Source: Candidatus Fusobacterium pullicola (GTDB lineage Bacteria > Fusobacteriota > Fusobacteriia > Fusobacteriales > Fusobacteriaceae). Taken from it: a stretch of 54,582 bases of DNA. The stretch's first letter is position 1; each line of letters starts with the position of its first letter. The stretch covers positions 1-54,582 of the forward strand of contig JAHLFN010000081.1 in assembly GCA_018883725.1 (NCBI GenBank), written 5' to 3'. Both the position numbers and the translations under genes were made by a program. Below, piece after piece: positions 7,384 through 15,161 of this stretch. A model generated the notes under the pieces. That model worked only from the letters and a program-made list of their open reading frames with translations, searched no databases and was not told where the DNA came from.

Positions 7384-8196
7384 ATGAAGTTAGGATTTAT
7401 AGGTTGTGGAAATATGGGGGAAGCCTTTTTAAAAGGAATTATAAATTCGGAAGAGGTAGAGACAAAAAATATATATGTATATGACAAATTAAGAGGAAAA
7501 GAAGTAGCTGATAGATATAGTGTAACTCTTTTATCTAATGAATTAGCTATAGTAGAAGAGTGTGATATCATATTTTTAGCAGTGAAACCCAATGTGTATT
7601 TTGATGTAATAGATAAAATTAAGGATAGTGTTAATAGTAGTAAAATTATTGTTGCTATGGCTCCTGGTATAACTATGGAGAATATTTTAGACGAGATAGA
7701 TAATAGAAATAGCAAGATAATAAGAACTATGCCAAATCTTCCACTTATGGTTCAAGAGGGCTGTATAGCATATGCTTTTAATGAAAATATAGAAGAGGAA
7801 GAGAAAAAATTTTTCAAAAATTTATTTGAAAGAATTGGAGTAGCTATTGAAACAAAAGAGGAACTATTTGATGCTGTTATAGGAGCATCTGGATCATCTC
7901 CAGCTTTTATGTTTATGTTTATAGAGGCTCTTGCAGATGCAGCTGTTTATGAAGGATTACCAAGAAGTGATGCTTATAAGTTAGTAGGACAAACTTTAGT
8001 AGGTTGTGGAAAATTATTTTTAGAGAGTGGGAAACATCCAGGAGAATTAAAAGATAGTGTTTGTTCTCCAGGGGGTACAACAATAGTTGGAGTTAGATAT
8101 CTTGAAGAAGCCGGATTCAGAGGTGCTGTAATAAAAGCTGTTACTGAAACTATAAAAAAATCTAAAGAGATGAGTCAAAATAGCAATAATAATTAA
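7384..8196 (+). CDS. proC: Pyrroline-5-carboxylate reductase
   Basis: A 270-residue enzyme that reduces pyrroline-5-carboxylate to proline with NAD(P)H, the last step of proline synthesis. The N-terminal Rossmann motif is GFIGCGNMGEAF, followed by AVKPN and the MPNLP signature. The C-terminal dimerisation region contains the ProC signature: GSSPAF, then LKDSVCSPGGTTIVGVRYLE. I chose the ATG at 7384 because GGAG at 7374-7377 lies 6 bases upstream; the in-frame TTG at 7378 would abut the ribosome site. It is probably cotranscribed with the RpiR gene and is followed by the tRNA promoter. Confidence 0.93.
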   Translation: MKLGFIGCGNMGEAFLKGIINSEEVETKNIYVYDKLRGKEVADRYSVTLLSNELAIVEECDIIFLAVKPNVYFDVIDKIKDSVNSSKIIVAMAPGITMENILDEIDNRNSKIIRTMPNLPLMVQEGCIAYAFNENIEEEEKKFFKNLFERIGVAIETKEELFDAVIGASGSSPAFMFMFIEALADAAVYEGLPRSDAYKLVGQTLVGCGKLFLESGKHPGELKDSVCSPGGTTIVGVRYLEEAGFRGAVIKAVTETIKKSKEMSQNSNNN

Positions 8197-8204
8197 AAAA
8201 ATAT

Positions 8205-8233
8205 TTGACAAAAATATAAAATTATGATATTAT
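8205..8233 (+). promoter_or_regulatory. Promoter of the tRNA cluster
   Basis: TTGACA at 8205-8210, a 17-bp spacer, and TATTAT at 8228-8233, 12 bp before the first tRNA. Confidence 0.8.
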
Positions 8234-8244
8234 CTTATGTGCTT

Positions 8245-8328
8245 GGAAGGTTATCCTAATTGGTAAGGAACCGGTCTTGAAAACCGGCGCCGCAAGGCTT
8301 CAGAGTTCGAATCTCTGATCTTCCGCCA
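8245..8328 (+). tRNA. tRNA-Ser (UGA)
   Basis: The acceptor arms GGAAGGT and ATCTTCC pair. The anticodon stem CCGGT/ACCGG encloses CTTGAAA with anticodon TGA. The class II variable arm (GCC-GCAA-GGC) is present, as is the T arm with TTCGAAT. GCCA is encoded at the 3' end. Confidence 0.93.
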
Positions 8329-8333
8329 TAAAC

Positions 8334-8424
8334 GGTGAAGTGGCAGAGTGGCCTAATGCACTCCCCTGCTAAGGGAGAGTACCTATAAACGGTACCGAGA
8401 GTTCAAATCTCTCCTTCACCGCCA
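8334..8424 (+). tRNA. tRNA-Ser (GCU)
   Basis: The acceptor arms GGTGAAG and CTTCACC pair. The anticodon loop CTGCTAA is flanked by CTCCC/GGGAG and carries anticodon GCT. It has a long variable arm (GTACC...GGTAC), TTCAAAT in the T loop, and an encoded CCA. It begins 5 bases after the first tRNA-Ser. Confidence 0.93.
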
Positions 8425-8436
8425 TTTGAATGAAAC

Positions 8437-8460
8437 GGGTAGTAAGACTACCCTTTTTTT
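8437..8460 (+). terminator. Terminator after the two tRNA-Ser genes
   Basis: Stem GGGTAGT (8437-8443) / ACTACCC (8447-8453), a 3-base loop, then seven T. The following tRNA-Arg therefore depends on read-through or on its own unrecognised promoter. Confidence 0.85.
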
Positions 8461-8468
8461 ATAAAAAT

Positions 8469-8545
<77 letters not shown>

Positions 8546-8565
8546 CCTATGATTAAAATAATGTT

Positions 8566-8589
8566 AGAGAGTTTATACTCTCTTTTTTT
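8566..8589 (+). terminator. Terminator after tRNA-Arg
   Basis: AGAGAGT (8566-8572) pairs with ACTCTCT (8577-8583) across a 4-base loop and is followed by a T-run. Confidence 0.85.
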
Positions 8590-8645
8590 ATTAAAAATAT
8601 AAATTGATTAATATATCATAAAAATAGTAAAAGATAGGAGAGGTT

Positions 8646-9281
8646 ATGTTTGGAATATTAAATTATCAAGTTTTTATTACATCTTGTATTATACTAGCAT
8701 TGATTCCTGGAAGTGATACTATGTTTATATTGGGGCAATCAATAATGAATAGTAGAAAATCAGGAGTATATTCAGCTTTAGGTATATGTTCGGGAATACT
8801 TGTACACACTTTTTTAGCAGCTTTTGGTTTATCATTAATTTTAAAAAATTCATTGACAGCATTTAATGTTGTAAAATTTTTGGGAGCTATGTATCTTGTT
8901 TATATGGGAATAAAGAGTATAAAATCAAAAGAGAGTTTATTGGTGACAGAGGGAGCCACTCCAAAAGAAAACTTAAAAAAATCATTTTTTCAAGGAATGA
9001 TAACTAATATATTAAATCCAAAGGTAGCATTATTTTTCTTAGCTTTTTTACCTCAATTTGTAGATACTACAAATAGTTATGGGGCTCTTCCTTTTGCTAT
9101 TTTAGGATTAACATCCTTTGTAATATCTGGAATATGGTGTGTATCACTTTCAATTTTTGCTTCATTTATAGCAGTTTTTCTTAAAAAAAATCAAAACTTT
9201 GGAAAAGTAATAAACAAAATTTCTGGGACAATATTTATTGTATTGGGAATAAATTTGCTTAGAGCAAAGATAAATAGCTAA
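8646..9281 (+). CDS. LysE/RhtB-family amino-acid exporter
   Basis: A 211-residue inner-membrane protein with about six transmembrane segments. The N-terminal motif LIPGSDTMFILGQS matches the LysE/RhtB signature (PGPDxLxVxxxS type). The second conserved block, GAMYLVYMGIKSIKSK, ends the third segment, and NPKVALFFLAFLPQF matches the conserved middle motif. Such proteins export amino acids or their analogues. It stands alone after the tRNA-Arg terminator with a GGAGAGG site before the ATG. Specificity is not predictable. Confidence 0.88.
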   Translation: MFGILNYQVFITSCIILALIPGSDTMFILGQSIMNSRKSGVYSALGICSGILVHTFLAAFGLSLILKNSLTAFNVVKFLGAMYLVYMGIKSIKSKESLLVTEGATPKENLKKSFFQGMITNILNPKVALFFLAFLPQFVDTTNSYGALPFAILGLTSFVISGIWCVSLSIFASFIAVFLKKNQNFGKVINKISGTIFIVLGINLLRAKINS

Positions 9282-9304
9282 CTTGAAAGAAATAAATAAA
9301 ATAC

Positions 9305-9333
9305 TTGACTTTTTGTAGTAAATTTAATATAAT
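9305..9333 (+). promoter_or_regulatory. Promoter of the infC-rpmI-rplT operon
   Basis: TTGACT at 9305-9310, 17 bp, then TATAAT at 9328-9333. A leader of about 170 bases follows before infC. Confidence 0.8.
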
Positions 9334-9339
9334 TATAAA

Positions 9340-9490
9340 GGTAATTAAATAAATATTGAAGAAGAAACTACCTGTTTCTCACCTTATGGGCTAGAGGCTT
9401 ACACAAGGTCAAAACTTTTAAAATGAGAATTAACATTTGTTTATTATAAAGGTTGAGACACAGGGCATAGTTTGTCCTGTTTTTTATTTA
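9340..9490 (+). promoter_or_regulatory. infC leader with attenuator (L20-leader-like)
   Basis: The leader can form two competing structures. A long-range helix pairs 9374-9385 (GTTTCTCACCTT) with 9449-9461 with one bulge and one mismatch. The intrinsic terminator pairs ACAGGGC (9460-9466) with GTCCTGT (9474-9480) and runs into T. The two share bases 9460-9461. This is the logic of the L20-controlled infC leader known from Firmicutes, where ribosomal protein L20 binding favours termination. Membership of the L20 leader family is inferred from position and architecture. Confidence 0.65.
9460..9486 (+). terminator. Attenuator terminator upstream of infC
   Basis: A seven-base-pair stem, 9460-9466 / 9474-9480, with one G-U pair and a T-run, lies inside the leader before the infC ribosome site. 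Confidence 0.75.
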
Positions 9491-9514
9491 TAATTAAAAA
9501 TGGAGGTGCTTACT

Positions 9515-10018
9515 ATTACTGATAAAATTAGAATCAATGAAAAAATCAAAGGAAAAGAATTTAGAATAATCTCATCTTCTGGGGAACAATTAGGAGTTAT
9601 GAGTGCAAATGCAGCACTTGAATTAGCTAGACAAGAGGGATTAGACTTAGTTGAAATAGCAGCTACTGCAAAGCCACCTGTATGTAAAATAATGGATTTT
9701 GGAAAATACAGATATGAGCAAACAAGAAAAGCTAAAGAAGCTAAGAAAAATCAAAAGCAAACAGTTGTAAAAGAGGTAAAAGTAACAGCTAGAATAGATA
9801 GTCATGATTTAGAAACTAAGATGTCTCAAATTAGAAAATTCTTAGAAAAAGAAAATAAAGTTAAAGTAACTTTAGTTTTATTTGGAAGAGAAAAGATGCA
9901 TGCAACATTAGGTGTAGATACACTTGATGATATAGCTGAAAAATTTGCTGATATAGCTGAAGCTGATAAGAAATATAGTGATAAGCAAAAACATATAATC
10001 TTATCACCAAAAAAATAA
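9515..10018 (+). CDS. infC: Translation initiation factor IF-3, AUU start
   Basis: This 168-residue IF-3 binds the 30S subunit and checks start codon and initiator tRNA pairing. The N-domain begins ITDKIRINEKI and has GKEFRII and LDLVEIA. The KPPVCKIMDFGKYRYEQ block and the C-domain KEVKVTARIDSHDLETK are intact. A strong ribosome site, GGAGGTG (9502-9508), lies 8 bases before ATT at 9515. The only in-frame ATG (9500) and GTG (9506) overlap that site and cannot use it. The start is therefore most likely AUU, as in E. coli infC, where it lets IF-3 repress its own synthesis. It is first in the operon with rpmI and rplT. Confidence 0.93.
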   Translation: MTDKIRINEKIKGKEFRIISSSGEQLGVMSANAALELARQEGLDLVEIAATAKPPVCKIMDFGKYRYEQTRKAKEAKKNQKQTVVKEVKVTARIDSHDLETKMSQIRKFLEKENKVKVTLVLFGREKMHATLGVDTLDDIAEKFADIAEADKKYSDKQKHIILSPKK

Positions 10019-10058
10019 TAAAAAAACAGATTTAGATATTTGAGAGGAGGACATTATT

Positions 10059-10265
10059 ATGCCAAAAATGAAGACTCATAAAGGAGCTAAAAAAAGAATT
10101 AAAGTTACAGGAACAGGTAAATTCGTAGTTAAACACTCAGGAAAAAGCCACATCTTAACTAAGAAAGATAGAAAAAGAAAGAACAACTTAAAGAAAGATT
10201 TCGTAGTAACTGAAACTTTAACAAGACACATGAAAGCTTTATTACCATATGGAGCAGGAAGATAA
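10059..10265 (+). CDS. rpmI: 50S ribosomal protein L35
   Basis: 68 residues, strongly basic, with the L35 signature [20 protein letters not shown] at the start and the conserved [11 protein letters not shown] middle. It is the second gene of the infC-rpmI-rplT operon, with a GAGAGGAGG ribosome site. Confidence 0.97.
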   Translation: MPKMKTHKGAKKRIKVTGTGKFVVKHSGKSHILTKKDRKRKNNLKKDFVVTETLTRHMKALLPYGAGR

Positions 10266-10315
10266 TTAGTTTATCATAAAATCATATTTTTGTGAAATAA
10301 TTAGGAGGAAATGTA

Positions 10316-10666
10316 ATGAGAGTTAAAACTGGTATAGTTAGAAGAAGAAAACATAAAAAAGTTTTAAAAGCAGCTAAAGGATTTAGAGGTGCTTCTGGTG
10401 ACGTTATAAAACAAGCTAAACAAGCTACAATGAGAGCAGCAGCTTACTCTACAAGAGATAGAAAAGTAACTAAGAGAAGAATGAGACAATTATGGATCAT
10501 CAGAATAAATACTGCAGCTAGATTAAATGGATTAACTTATTCTACTTTAATGAATGGACTTAAGAAAGCTGGAATCGTTTTAGATAGAAAAGTTTTAGCT
10601 GATATCGCTTTAAACAACGCAGCTGAATTTGCTAAATTAGCAGAAACTGCAAAAGCAGCTCTATAA
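10316..10666 (+). CDS. rplT: 50S ribosomal protein L20
   Basis: 116 residues, the standard length. The N-terminus has [18 protein letters not shown] and the C-terminal block has [19 protein letters not shown]20 binds 23S rRNA early in 50S assembly and in other bacteria represses its own operon through the leader mRNA, which fits the attenuator seen upstream of infC. It is the last gene of the operon and a terminator follows. Confidence 0.97.
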   Translation: MRVKTGIVRRRKHKKVLKAAKGFRGASGDVIKQAKQATMRAAAYSTRDRKVTKRRMRQLWIIRINTAARLNGLTYSTLMNGLKKAGIVLDRKVLADIALNNAAEFAKLAETAKAAL

Positions 10667-10686
10667 TTTAGATTAAATAGAAAATT

Positions 10687-10715
10687 AAGAGAGTTCTTAC
10701 GAGGCTCTCTTTTTT
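10687..10715 (+). terminator. Terminator of the infC operon
   Basis: AAGAGAG (10687-10693) pairs with CTCTCTT (10705-10711), followed by T residues. Confidence 0.85.
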
Positions 10716-10802
10716 ATTTTATTAAAAAATATTAATATTTATAAAAAAATGAAAAGTTATTGAGAATATAAAAATGTTGTGATAAGATTATTTCAAATCA
10801 AG

Positions 10803-10904
10803 GCAAAGGAGGAGTATCCAATAGCAGTTGGTAAAGATGATAAAGCCTTAGTTGAAAATATAGATAAAACTTTAAAAAAAATTAGCACTCAAGTATTGAC
10901 GTAG
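10803..10904 (+). pseudogene. Remnant of an amino-acid ABC transporter binding protein
   Basis: In one frame this stretch reads AKEEYPIAVGKDDKALVEN at the start and continues IDKTLKKI before a TAG at 10902-10904. It closely matches the C-terminal motif of family 3 solute-binding proteins (typically YGIAVKKGNKELLEKIN followed by a helix). There is no start codon or upstream domain, so it is a broken C-terminal fragment. The hsp20 promoter and CIRCE-like element lie at its 3' end. Confidence 0.5.
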
Positions 10905-10908
10905 CTAA
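10882..10908 (+). promoter_or_regulatory. Degenerate CIRCE element before hsp20
   Basis: The left half is a perfect TTAGCACTC, the spacer is 9 bases, and the right half CGTAGCTAA keeps five to six of nine consensus positions (consensus GAGTGCTAA). It overlaps the -35 box of the hsp20 promoter, as expected for HrcA repression. hrcA and a perfect CIRCE are present at 38.6 kb in this window. Confidence 0.7.
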
Positions 10909-10924
10909 TAAAAAGGAGTATAAT
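10896..10924 (+). promoter_or_regulatory. Promoter of hsp20
   Basis: TTGACG at 10896-10901, 17 bp, then TATAAT at 10919-10924. Confidence 0.8.
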
Positions 10925-11006
10925 TAAATTATAAAAGGAAGAAGGTATTAAAGCTATATGAAACTTAAAAAATTAGATATTATTAAATATTAAGGAGATG
11001 GTTTAT

Positions 11007-11435
11007 ATGTTAATGCCTAGTATTTTTAGAAAAGGATTTATGAATGATATTTTTGAAGATGATTTCTTTAAAGACAACTTTAGAAATCAAAATTTAGTTG
11101 GAAAAACAGATATTAAAGAGTTAAAAGATAGGTATCTTTTAGAGGTTGAATTACCTGGATTCAATAAAGAGGATATTAAAGCGGAAGTAAATAATGGATA
11201 TCTAATTATTACAGCAACTCATGATGAAAATAAAGATGAAAAAGATAAAGATGGAAAATATATTAGAAAAGAGAGATATACAGGACAATGTACAAGAAGT
11301 TTCTATGTAGGAGATAATGTTTCTCAAGAAGATATCAAAGGAAAATTTGAAAATGGACTTTTAAAATTAGAAGTTCCTAAAAAAGAGCCTAAAGAGAAAA
11401 TAGAAAATAAAAAATATATACAAATAGAAGGATAA
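11007..11435 (+). CDS. hsp20: Hsp20/alpha-crystallin small heat-shock protein
   Basis: A 142-residue ATP-independent holdase chaperone. The alpha-crystallin domain spans about residues 33-125: KTDIKELKDRYLLEVELPGF, then the NGYLIITA strand, and the signature FENGLLKLEVPKKEP, with an IQIEG-like tail. I chose the ATG at 11007 because AAGGAG (10992-10997) lies 9 bases upstream; the ATG at 10998 would touch it. A degenerate CIRCE over its -35 box points to HrcA control together with the dnaK cluster. It is transcribed alone and converges on a minus-strand hypothetical gene. Confidence 0.92.
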   Translation: MLMPSIFRKGFMNDIFEDDFFKDNFRNQNLVGKTDIKELKDRYLLEVELPGFNKEDIKAEVNNGYLIITATHDENKDEKDKDGKYIRKERYTGQCTRSFYVGDNVSQEDIKGKFENGLLKLEVPKKEPKEKIENKKYIQIEG

Positions 11436-11471
11436 AATATTCAAATTAAATAATTAAATTAAGGTAAATAA

Positions 11472-11575
11472 AAAACTCAAGGATGTATATGAGTAAAGAA
11501 GTAAAGGGCAGTTTTAGAGTAAACTTTCTAAGTTTGACCAATTCTTTCTTTTTCATATAATTATCCTTGAGTTTT
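11472..11575. repeat. Inverted repeat of about 100 bp between convergent genes
   Basis: AAAACTCAAGGAT plus TATATGA (11472-11492) is mirrored by TCATATA plus ATCCTTGAGTTTT (11553-11575), giving about 20 paired bases with small internal gaps around a 60-base interior. It sits exactly between two convergent genes and may be a bidirectional terminator with a large loop. A small MITE-like element or a structured RNA is also possible. No clear target-site duplication was seen. Confidence 0.6.
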
Positions 11576-11584
11576 AATATTTTA

Positions 11585-11896
11585 CTAAAACTCTTTCGTT
11601 ATATCTTTGGCATAGTAATTTGGAAATTTTTCATTTAAAAATTTTTCACCAAGTTGTTGCGTTTCTTTTAGATATCTTTTTATATTTTCATACTCTTCAG
11701 GAGCTTTAAACCCAGTTTCCACTATTTGAAAAAACTCGATATTTTCTTTATTGATTATAGCTCCGTTAAATTCAAATTTTCCCTCATTCTTAAATGGAAG
11801 ATATACAGTTTTTAAAATCTCCTCTTTAGTTGGAAGATTTAAAATCTTTTTTATATCCTCTTCGTTCTTTAGTTTAAAAAATACATTATAAAACAT
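11585..11896 (-). CDS. Hypothetical protein, 103 residues
   Basis: I do not recognise this small protein. It starts MFYNVFFKLKNEEDIKKILN and has several charged amphipathic helices with two short hydrophobic strands, and no signal peptide or membrane segment. A strong AAGGGGG site precedes the ATG. It lies 42 bp downstream of the large DUF4132 gene on the same strand, so the two are probably cotranscribed. Nothing in the sequence gives a function. Confidence 0.7.
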   Translation of the reverse strand: MFYNVFFKLKNEEDIKKILNLPTKEEILKTVYLPFKNEGKFEFNGAIINKENIEFFQIVETGFKAPEEYENIKRYLKETQQLGEKFLNEKFPNYYAKDITKEF

Positions 11897-11938
11897 ATTG
11901 TTCCCCCTTCTGTTTTAATTTGATTATATTTAATTTTT

Positions 11939-14900
11939 TTACATATCAAGAGTTGTTATCTCTTCTAGTACAAAATATATGAAGTTTAAAAATCTAGAAT
12001 TAAGTTTTTCTGCTTCAATATTATCTTCAAAAATTGAGTTTATTTTAATCTCTTTAATAGCTCTAGATTTAGAGAAAAGAGAAAATGAGATTTCAACAAA
12101 GTTACGATTTATCTTATCTACTAATATTAACTTATCTTCATTAAACTCTGGAGAATACATTTCAGCAAAATAATCATTTAAAAGTGAATTTATTTTTTTC
12201 ATAGTTAAAGATAATCCAATAAACTTCTTAATATTAATAGTTGAAGTTTTAAAAATATTAAATTGTTGTGGTAAAAAAGCTTTAAAGTTTTTATTAATAT
12301 TTTCTAAATTTTCTTCAATTTCACCAGAATAGAAAATTTTAATATTTTCTATATTTGATAGAGGCTCTCCACTTTTAATATCTATAAATTTTTCTCCATC
12401 ATAATAACAGTAATATTCTGTATTTTTAAATGTAGCTACCCATAAGATGTTTTCAGCAATTACCTTTGTAAAATAAGAGCTTTCAATCTCATTTTTCCAA
12501 CTTTCTAATGACCAAATTCTCTCTCCTATCATATTGTAGAACATATATTTTTTTATTTCATATAGAAGAAACTCTTTTTTCTTTTTAAATCTTTTTATCT
12601 CTTTTTGATAAAAACTCACTCTATCCTCATCATCTTCAAATTTAGCTGAATATTTAGGAAGAGATTTTACCTCTTTATTATCTTGATTAAAAATAGTAAG
12701 TTCTAACTCTTTATTCAATGCTAATTTTATTTTTCTTTTTCCAAAATTAAGAAATTTCTCTCCATTTTTATCAAAATTCATAGAAAAACTCATATTTGAG
12801 CTAAGTAAAAGAGTTGTTGTATTAAAATTTTTCTGTTCAACCAAAGATAAAGTTCTTCCTAATTCATTATGATGAATATCAGCTTTAATAAATTTTAATT
12901 CATTATTAAATTCCTCTCTTTTTATAGTGAAAAATAGAGAGAGTAAACTTCTAGTTAATTCAAGTTTTGGTTTAGTTATAATATCTTCTAGAAAATCAAA
13001 TATTTTATCCATTCCATAATCATCAGCTGTAAGAAGGTATGTTCTTACAATGGAACTAGTGTGTACTGGAGAGTTATCCTTAACCCAAGTAGTAAAAAGA
13101 GAATCTAAACATCTATTCAAGTCATCTATATTTACAAATTCTCTAATAGTTTTTCCTATTTCAATATCTTCAGAATTGTTATTATTCATATAAAGAGCTA
13201 CATATAGTTTGATAACTCTTTCATCAACAAAATCATCAGAGTTTTTCTTTCTTACCATAGAATAAGCTTCTGATTTAGGATAGAAAATATCTTTTTTATA
13301 GTTGTCATAGATTGAAAATACATAATTTTCAAGTTGAGAATAGATACTGAAATCCTTTCCTTTATTACTTTCCCAAACTTTTTTTAGAGCTTTAATATTT
13401 GCTAAAACTCTTTTATTTTTTGTTTTAGAAAGTTTTTCAATCTCTTCACTACACTCTTTCTCACTATCTTTTAGTATATCAAATATCTCTTCAAGAATAA
13501 ATCCATCAGACGTAGACAGATATGAAAGTAGCTTAGTTACATCAAAGTTATAATCTGTTTGATAAGAAAGTCTTAAAACCTCATCAAGTGTATAATCTAT
13601 GAATGTCTTTTTTTCAAGTAATTCGTAGAAAATATCTTCATTATCCTTTAAAAATTTTGAAAATTGCTCTTCAGATAAGATATTTACAAAGTCAATAGTT
13701 CCACTAATTAGAAATTTTTTACTGATAGAGGTATTTTTAGACAAAATCTCCCATGGATTTTTACCATTATTTTTTAATCTTTCAAAATGAGCAACCATAT
13801 TTATAAATTCATTTATGTCCCATTTATTATTCTCATAAAATTTAGAAAGTGTAGCTATATATTCCTCAACATCTGAATAAGTTAACATATATCCTAAAGT
13901 ATTGATAAGCTCCACTCCAAGTTCTCTATCTTTTGTTTCTTCTAAGGTTTCAAGAAGAGTTTCTATTTCAGTTTTAAATTTACTGATAAAATTTATTTCT
14001 AAATCCTTAGATATAAAATTATTATTGATAAGTATTCCTAAGATATAGGCTCCAAGCTCAATATTTTGTAAAAGCATTCTCTCTAGAACTTCAAGTGCTT
14101 TTTCATGATTATCTAGTATAAATTTTCTCATAGGAGTTACTATATTGTATTTCTCACTTCCTCTATATAGATATACAAGTTTATAGATAAAAGGAAGCTT
14201 AGAGTTATTAACTAAATCAAAATACTCGTTTTCATCTTCTGTTACTAAATTTTCTATAGAATAAGAGAAAGTAAGTATTTCAAATAATCCAGAGATAGTT
14301 TTTCTATTCTCATTTTCAATATTTAATGTAAAGTAGATGTTTTTTAAGAAATGAATCAATTCTTCATCAAAATTTATAACATCAGTATCCTTTAAGCTAT
14401 TTGCTAACTCAGTTGCATTAAAATCATAGTTTAAAATATTTTTTATTCTTTCACTTGAGTAGATTTCACAAAGAGAGTTTAATATGAAAGCTTCAACAGC
14501 AGATGCATCTTTTTCAATTTTAAGGGTATATTTCAATTTTAATATTTTAGCAATAAGGTATCTATTTTTTTTACTATTATCAGAAGATAGATAGTATTCT
14601 AAAAAACTTGGGAATTTTTTATTTACATCTTCGATCATAGAATAGAGTATCTCTTCATCATTTATATTAGTGAAAATGTATTCTAAATCTTTAGCTAAAA
14701 ATTCATTATCTATCCCTAAACTTTTATATATAGTTGTTTTATTACTAAAAGGGCAAGAAGATAATTCAGCTATTAATTTATCTGGGCAGTAAGTGTATCC
14801 TAATGTAAATAATCTCTTAATGATATTACTATCTTCACTTTTTTTAAGAGTTTTATTTTTATTAAAAAGATCTAGCTCAGAAAAAAGAGTATGGTTATAA

Positions 14901-15031
14901 AATTTTATCTTATTTAACTCAGATTTAGAAAACTCTATATCTTCTTCATTAAATAAATAGTTCTCAATTTTTTGCTTGAGAGCTTTATTACAGCTACTTA
15001 ATAAATATTTTGATATTTTATCTTTACTCAT
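11939..15031 (-). CDS. Large DUF4132-domain protein
   Basis: This very long cytosolic protein (1030 residues) is made mainly of charged helical repeats. The C-terminal third resembles the DUF4132 domain found in MolR/YehI-like proteins. It has a helix of Lys/Glu-rich residues, then ERIWSLESWKNEI and a short hydrophobic ENILWVATF strand, which match the family's W..E.W and LIW motifs. No enzymatic residues are evident. DUF4132 proteins often occur beside WGR-domain or MoxR-type ATPases, but none is nearby here. The ATG at 15031 was chosen because GGAGGAG lies just before it; an upstream ATG at 15046 overlaps poorly with any ribosome site. Function unknown. Confidence 0.75.
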   Translation of the reverse strand: MSKDKISKYLLSSCNKALKQKIENYLFNEEDIEFSKSELNKIKFYNHTLFSELDLFNKNKTLKKSEDSNIIKRLFTLGYTYCPDKLIAELSSCPFSNKTTIYKSLGIDNEFLAKDLEYIFTNINDEEILYSMIEDVNKKFPSFLEYYLSSDNSKKNRYLIAKILKLKYTLKIEKDASAVEAFILNSLCEIYSSERIKNILNYDFNATELANSLKDTDVINFDEELIHFLKNIYFTLNIENENRKTISGLFEILTFSYSIENLVTEDENEYFDLVNNSKLPFIYKLVYLYRGSEKYNIVTPMRKFILDNHEKALEVLERMLLQNIELGAYILGILINNNFISKDLEINFISKFKTEIETLLETLEETKDRELGVELINTLGYMLTYSDVEEYIATLSKFYENNKWDINEFINMVAHFERLKNNGKNPWEILSKNTSISKKFLISGTIDFVNILSEEQFSKFLKDNEDIFYELLEKKTFIDYTLDEVLRLSYQTDYNFDVTKLLSYLSTSDGFILEEIFDILKDSEKECSEEIEKLSKTKNKRVLANIKALKKVWESNKGKDFSIYSQLENYVFSIYDNYKKDIFYPKSEAYSMVRKKNSDDFVDERVIKLYVALYMNNNNSEDIEIGKTIREFVNIDDLNRCLDSLFTTWVKDNSPVHTSSIVRTYLLTADDYGMDKIFDFLEDIITKPKLELTRSLLSLFFTIKREEFNNELKFIKADIHHNELGRTLSLVEQKNFNTTTLLLSSNMSFSMNFDKNGEKFLNFGKRKIKLALNKELELTIFNQDNKEVKSLPKYSAKFEDDEDRVSFYQKEIKRFKKKKEFLLYEIKKYMFYNMIGERIWSLESWKNEIESSYFTKVIAENILWVATFKNTEYYCYYDGEKFIDIKSGEPLSNIENIKIFYSGEIEENLENINKNFKAFLPQQFNIFKTSTINIKKFIGLSLTMKKINSLLNDYFAEMYSPEFNEDKLILVDKINRNFVEISFSLFSKSRAIKEIKINSIFEDNIEAEKLNSRFLNFIYFVLEEITTLDM

Positions 15032-15112
15032 AGGCTCCTCCATCATTGATTTTATTCACTACTATTTTACCACATAATTTAAATATATCCTAATTTCTTA
15101 TTAGAATAAATG

Positions 15113-15121
15113 TGGTATAAT
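15113..15121 (+). promoter_or_regulatory. Extended -10 promoter of comM/yifB
   Basis: TGG-TATAAT at 15113-15121, 41 bp before the start codon. The -35 region is weak. The same TGGTATAAT string stands before hydG and yqeK. Confidence 0.6.
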
Positions 15122-15161
15122 GATATAAAAGAGAAAAAATCTCTAAAGGGGGAATTAGACT

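Noticed and set aside
9500-9514. ATG at 9500 or GTG at 9506 as the infC start
   Set aside because: Both lie in or over the GGAGGTG ribosome site and have no other site upstream; ATT at 9515 has ideal spacing and matches the family N-terminus.
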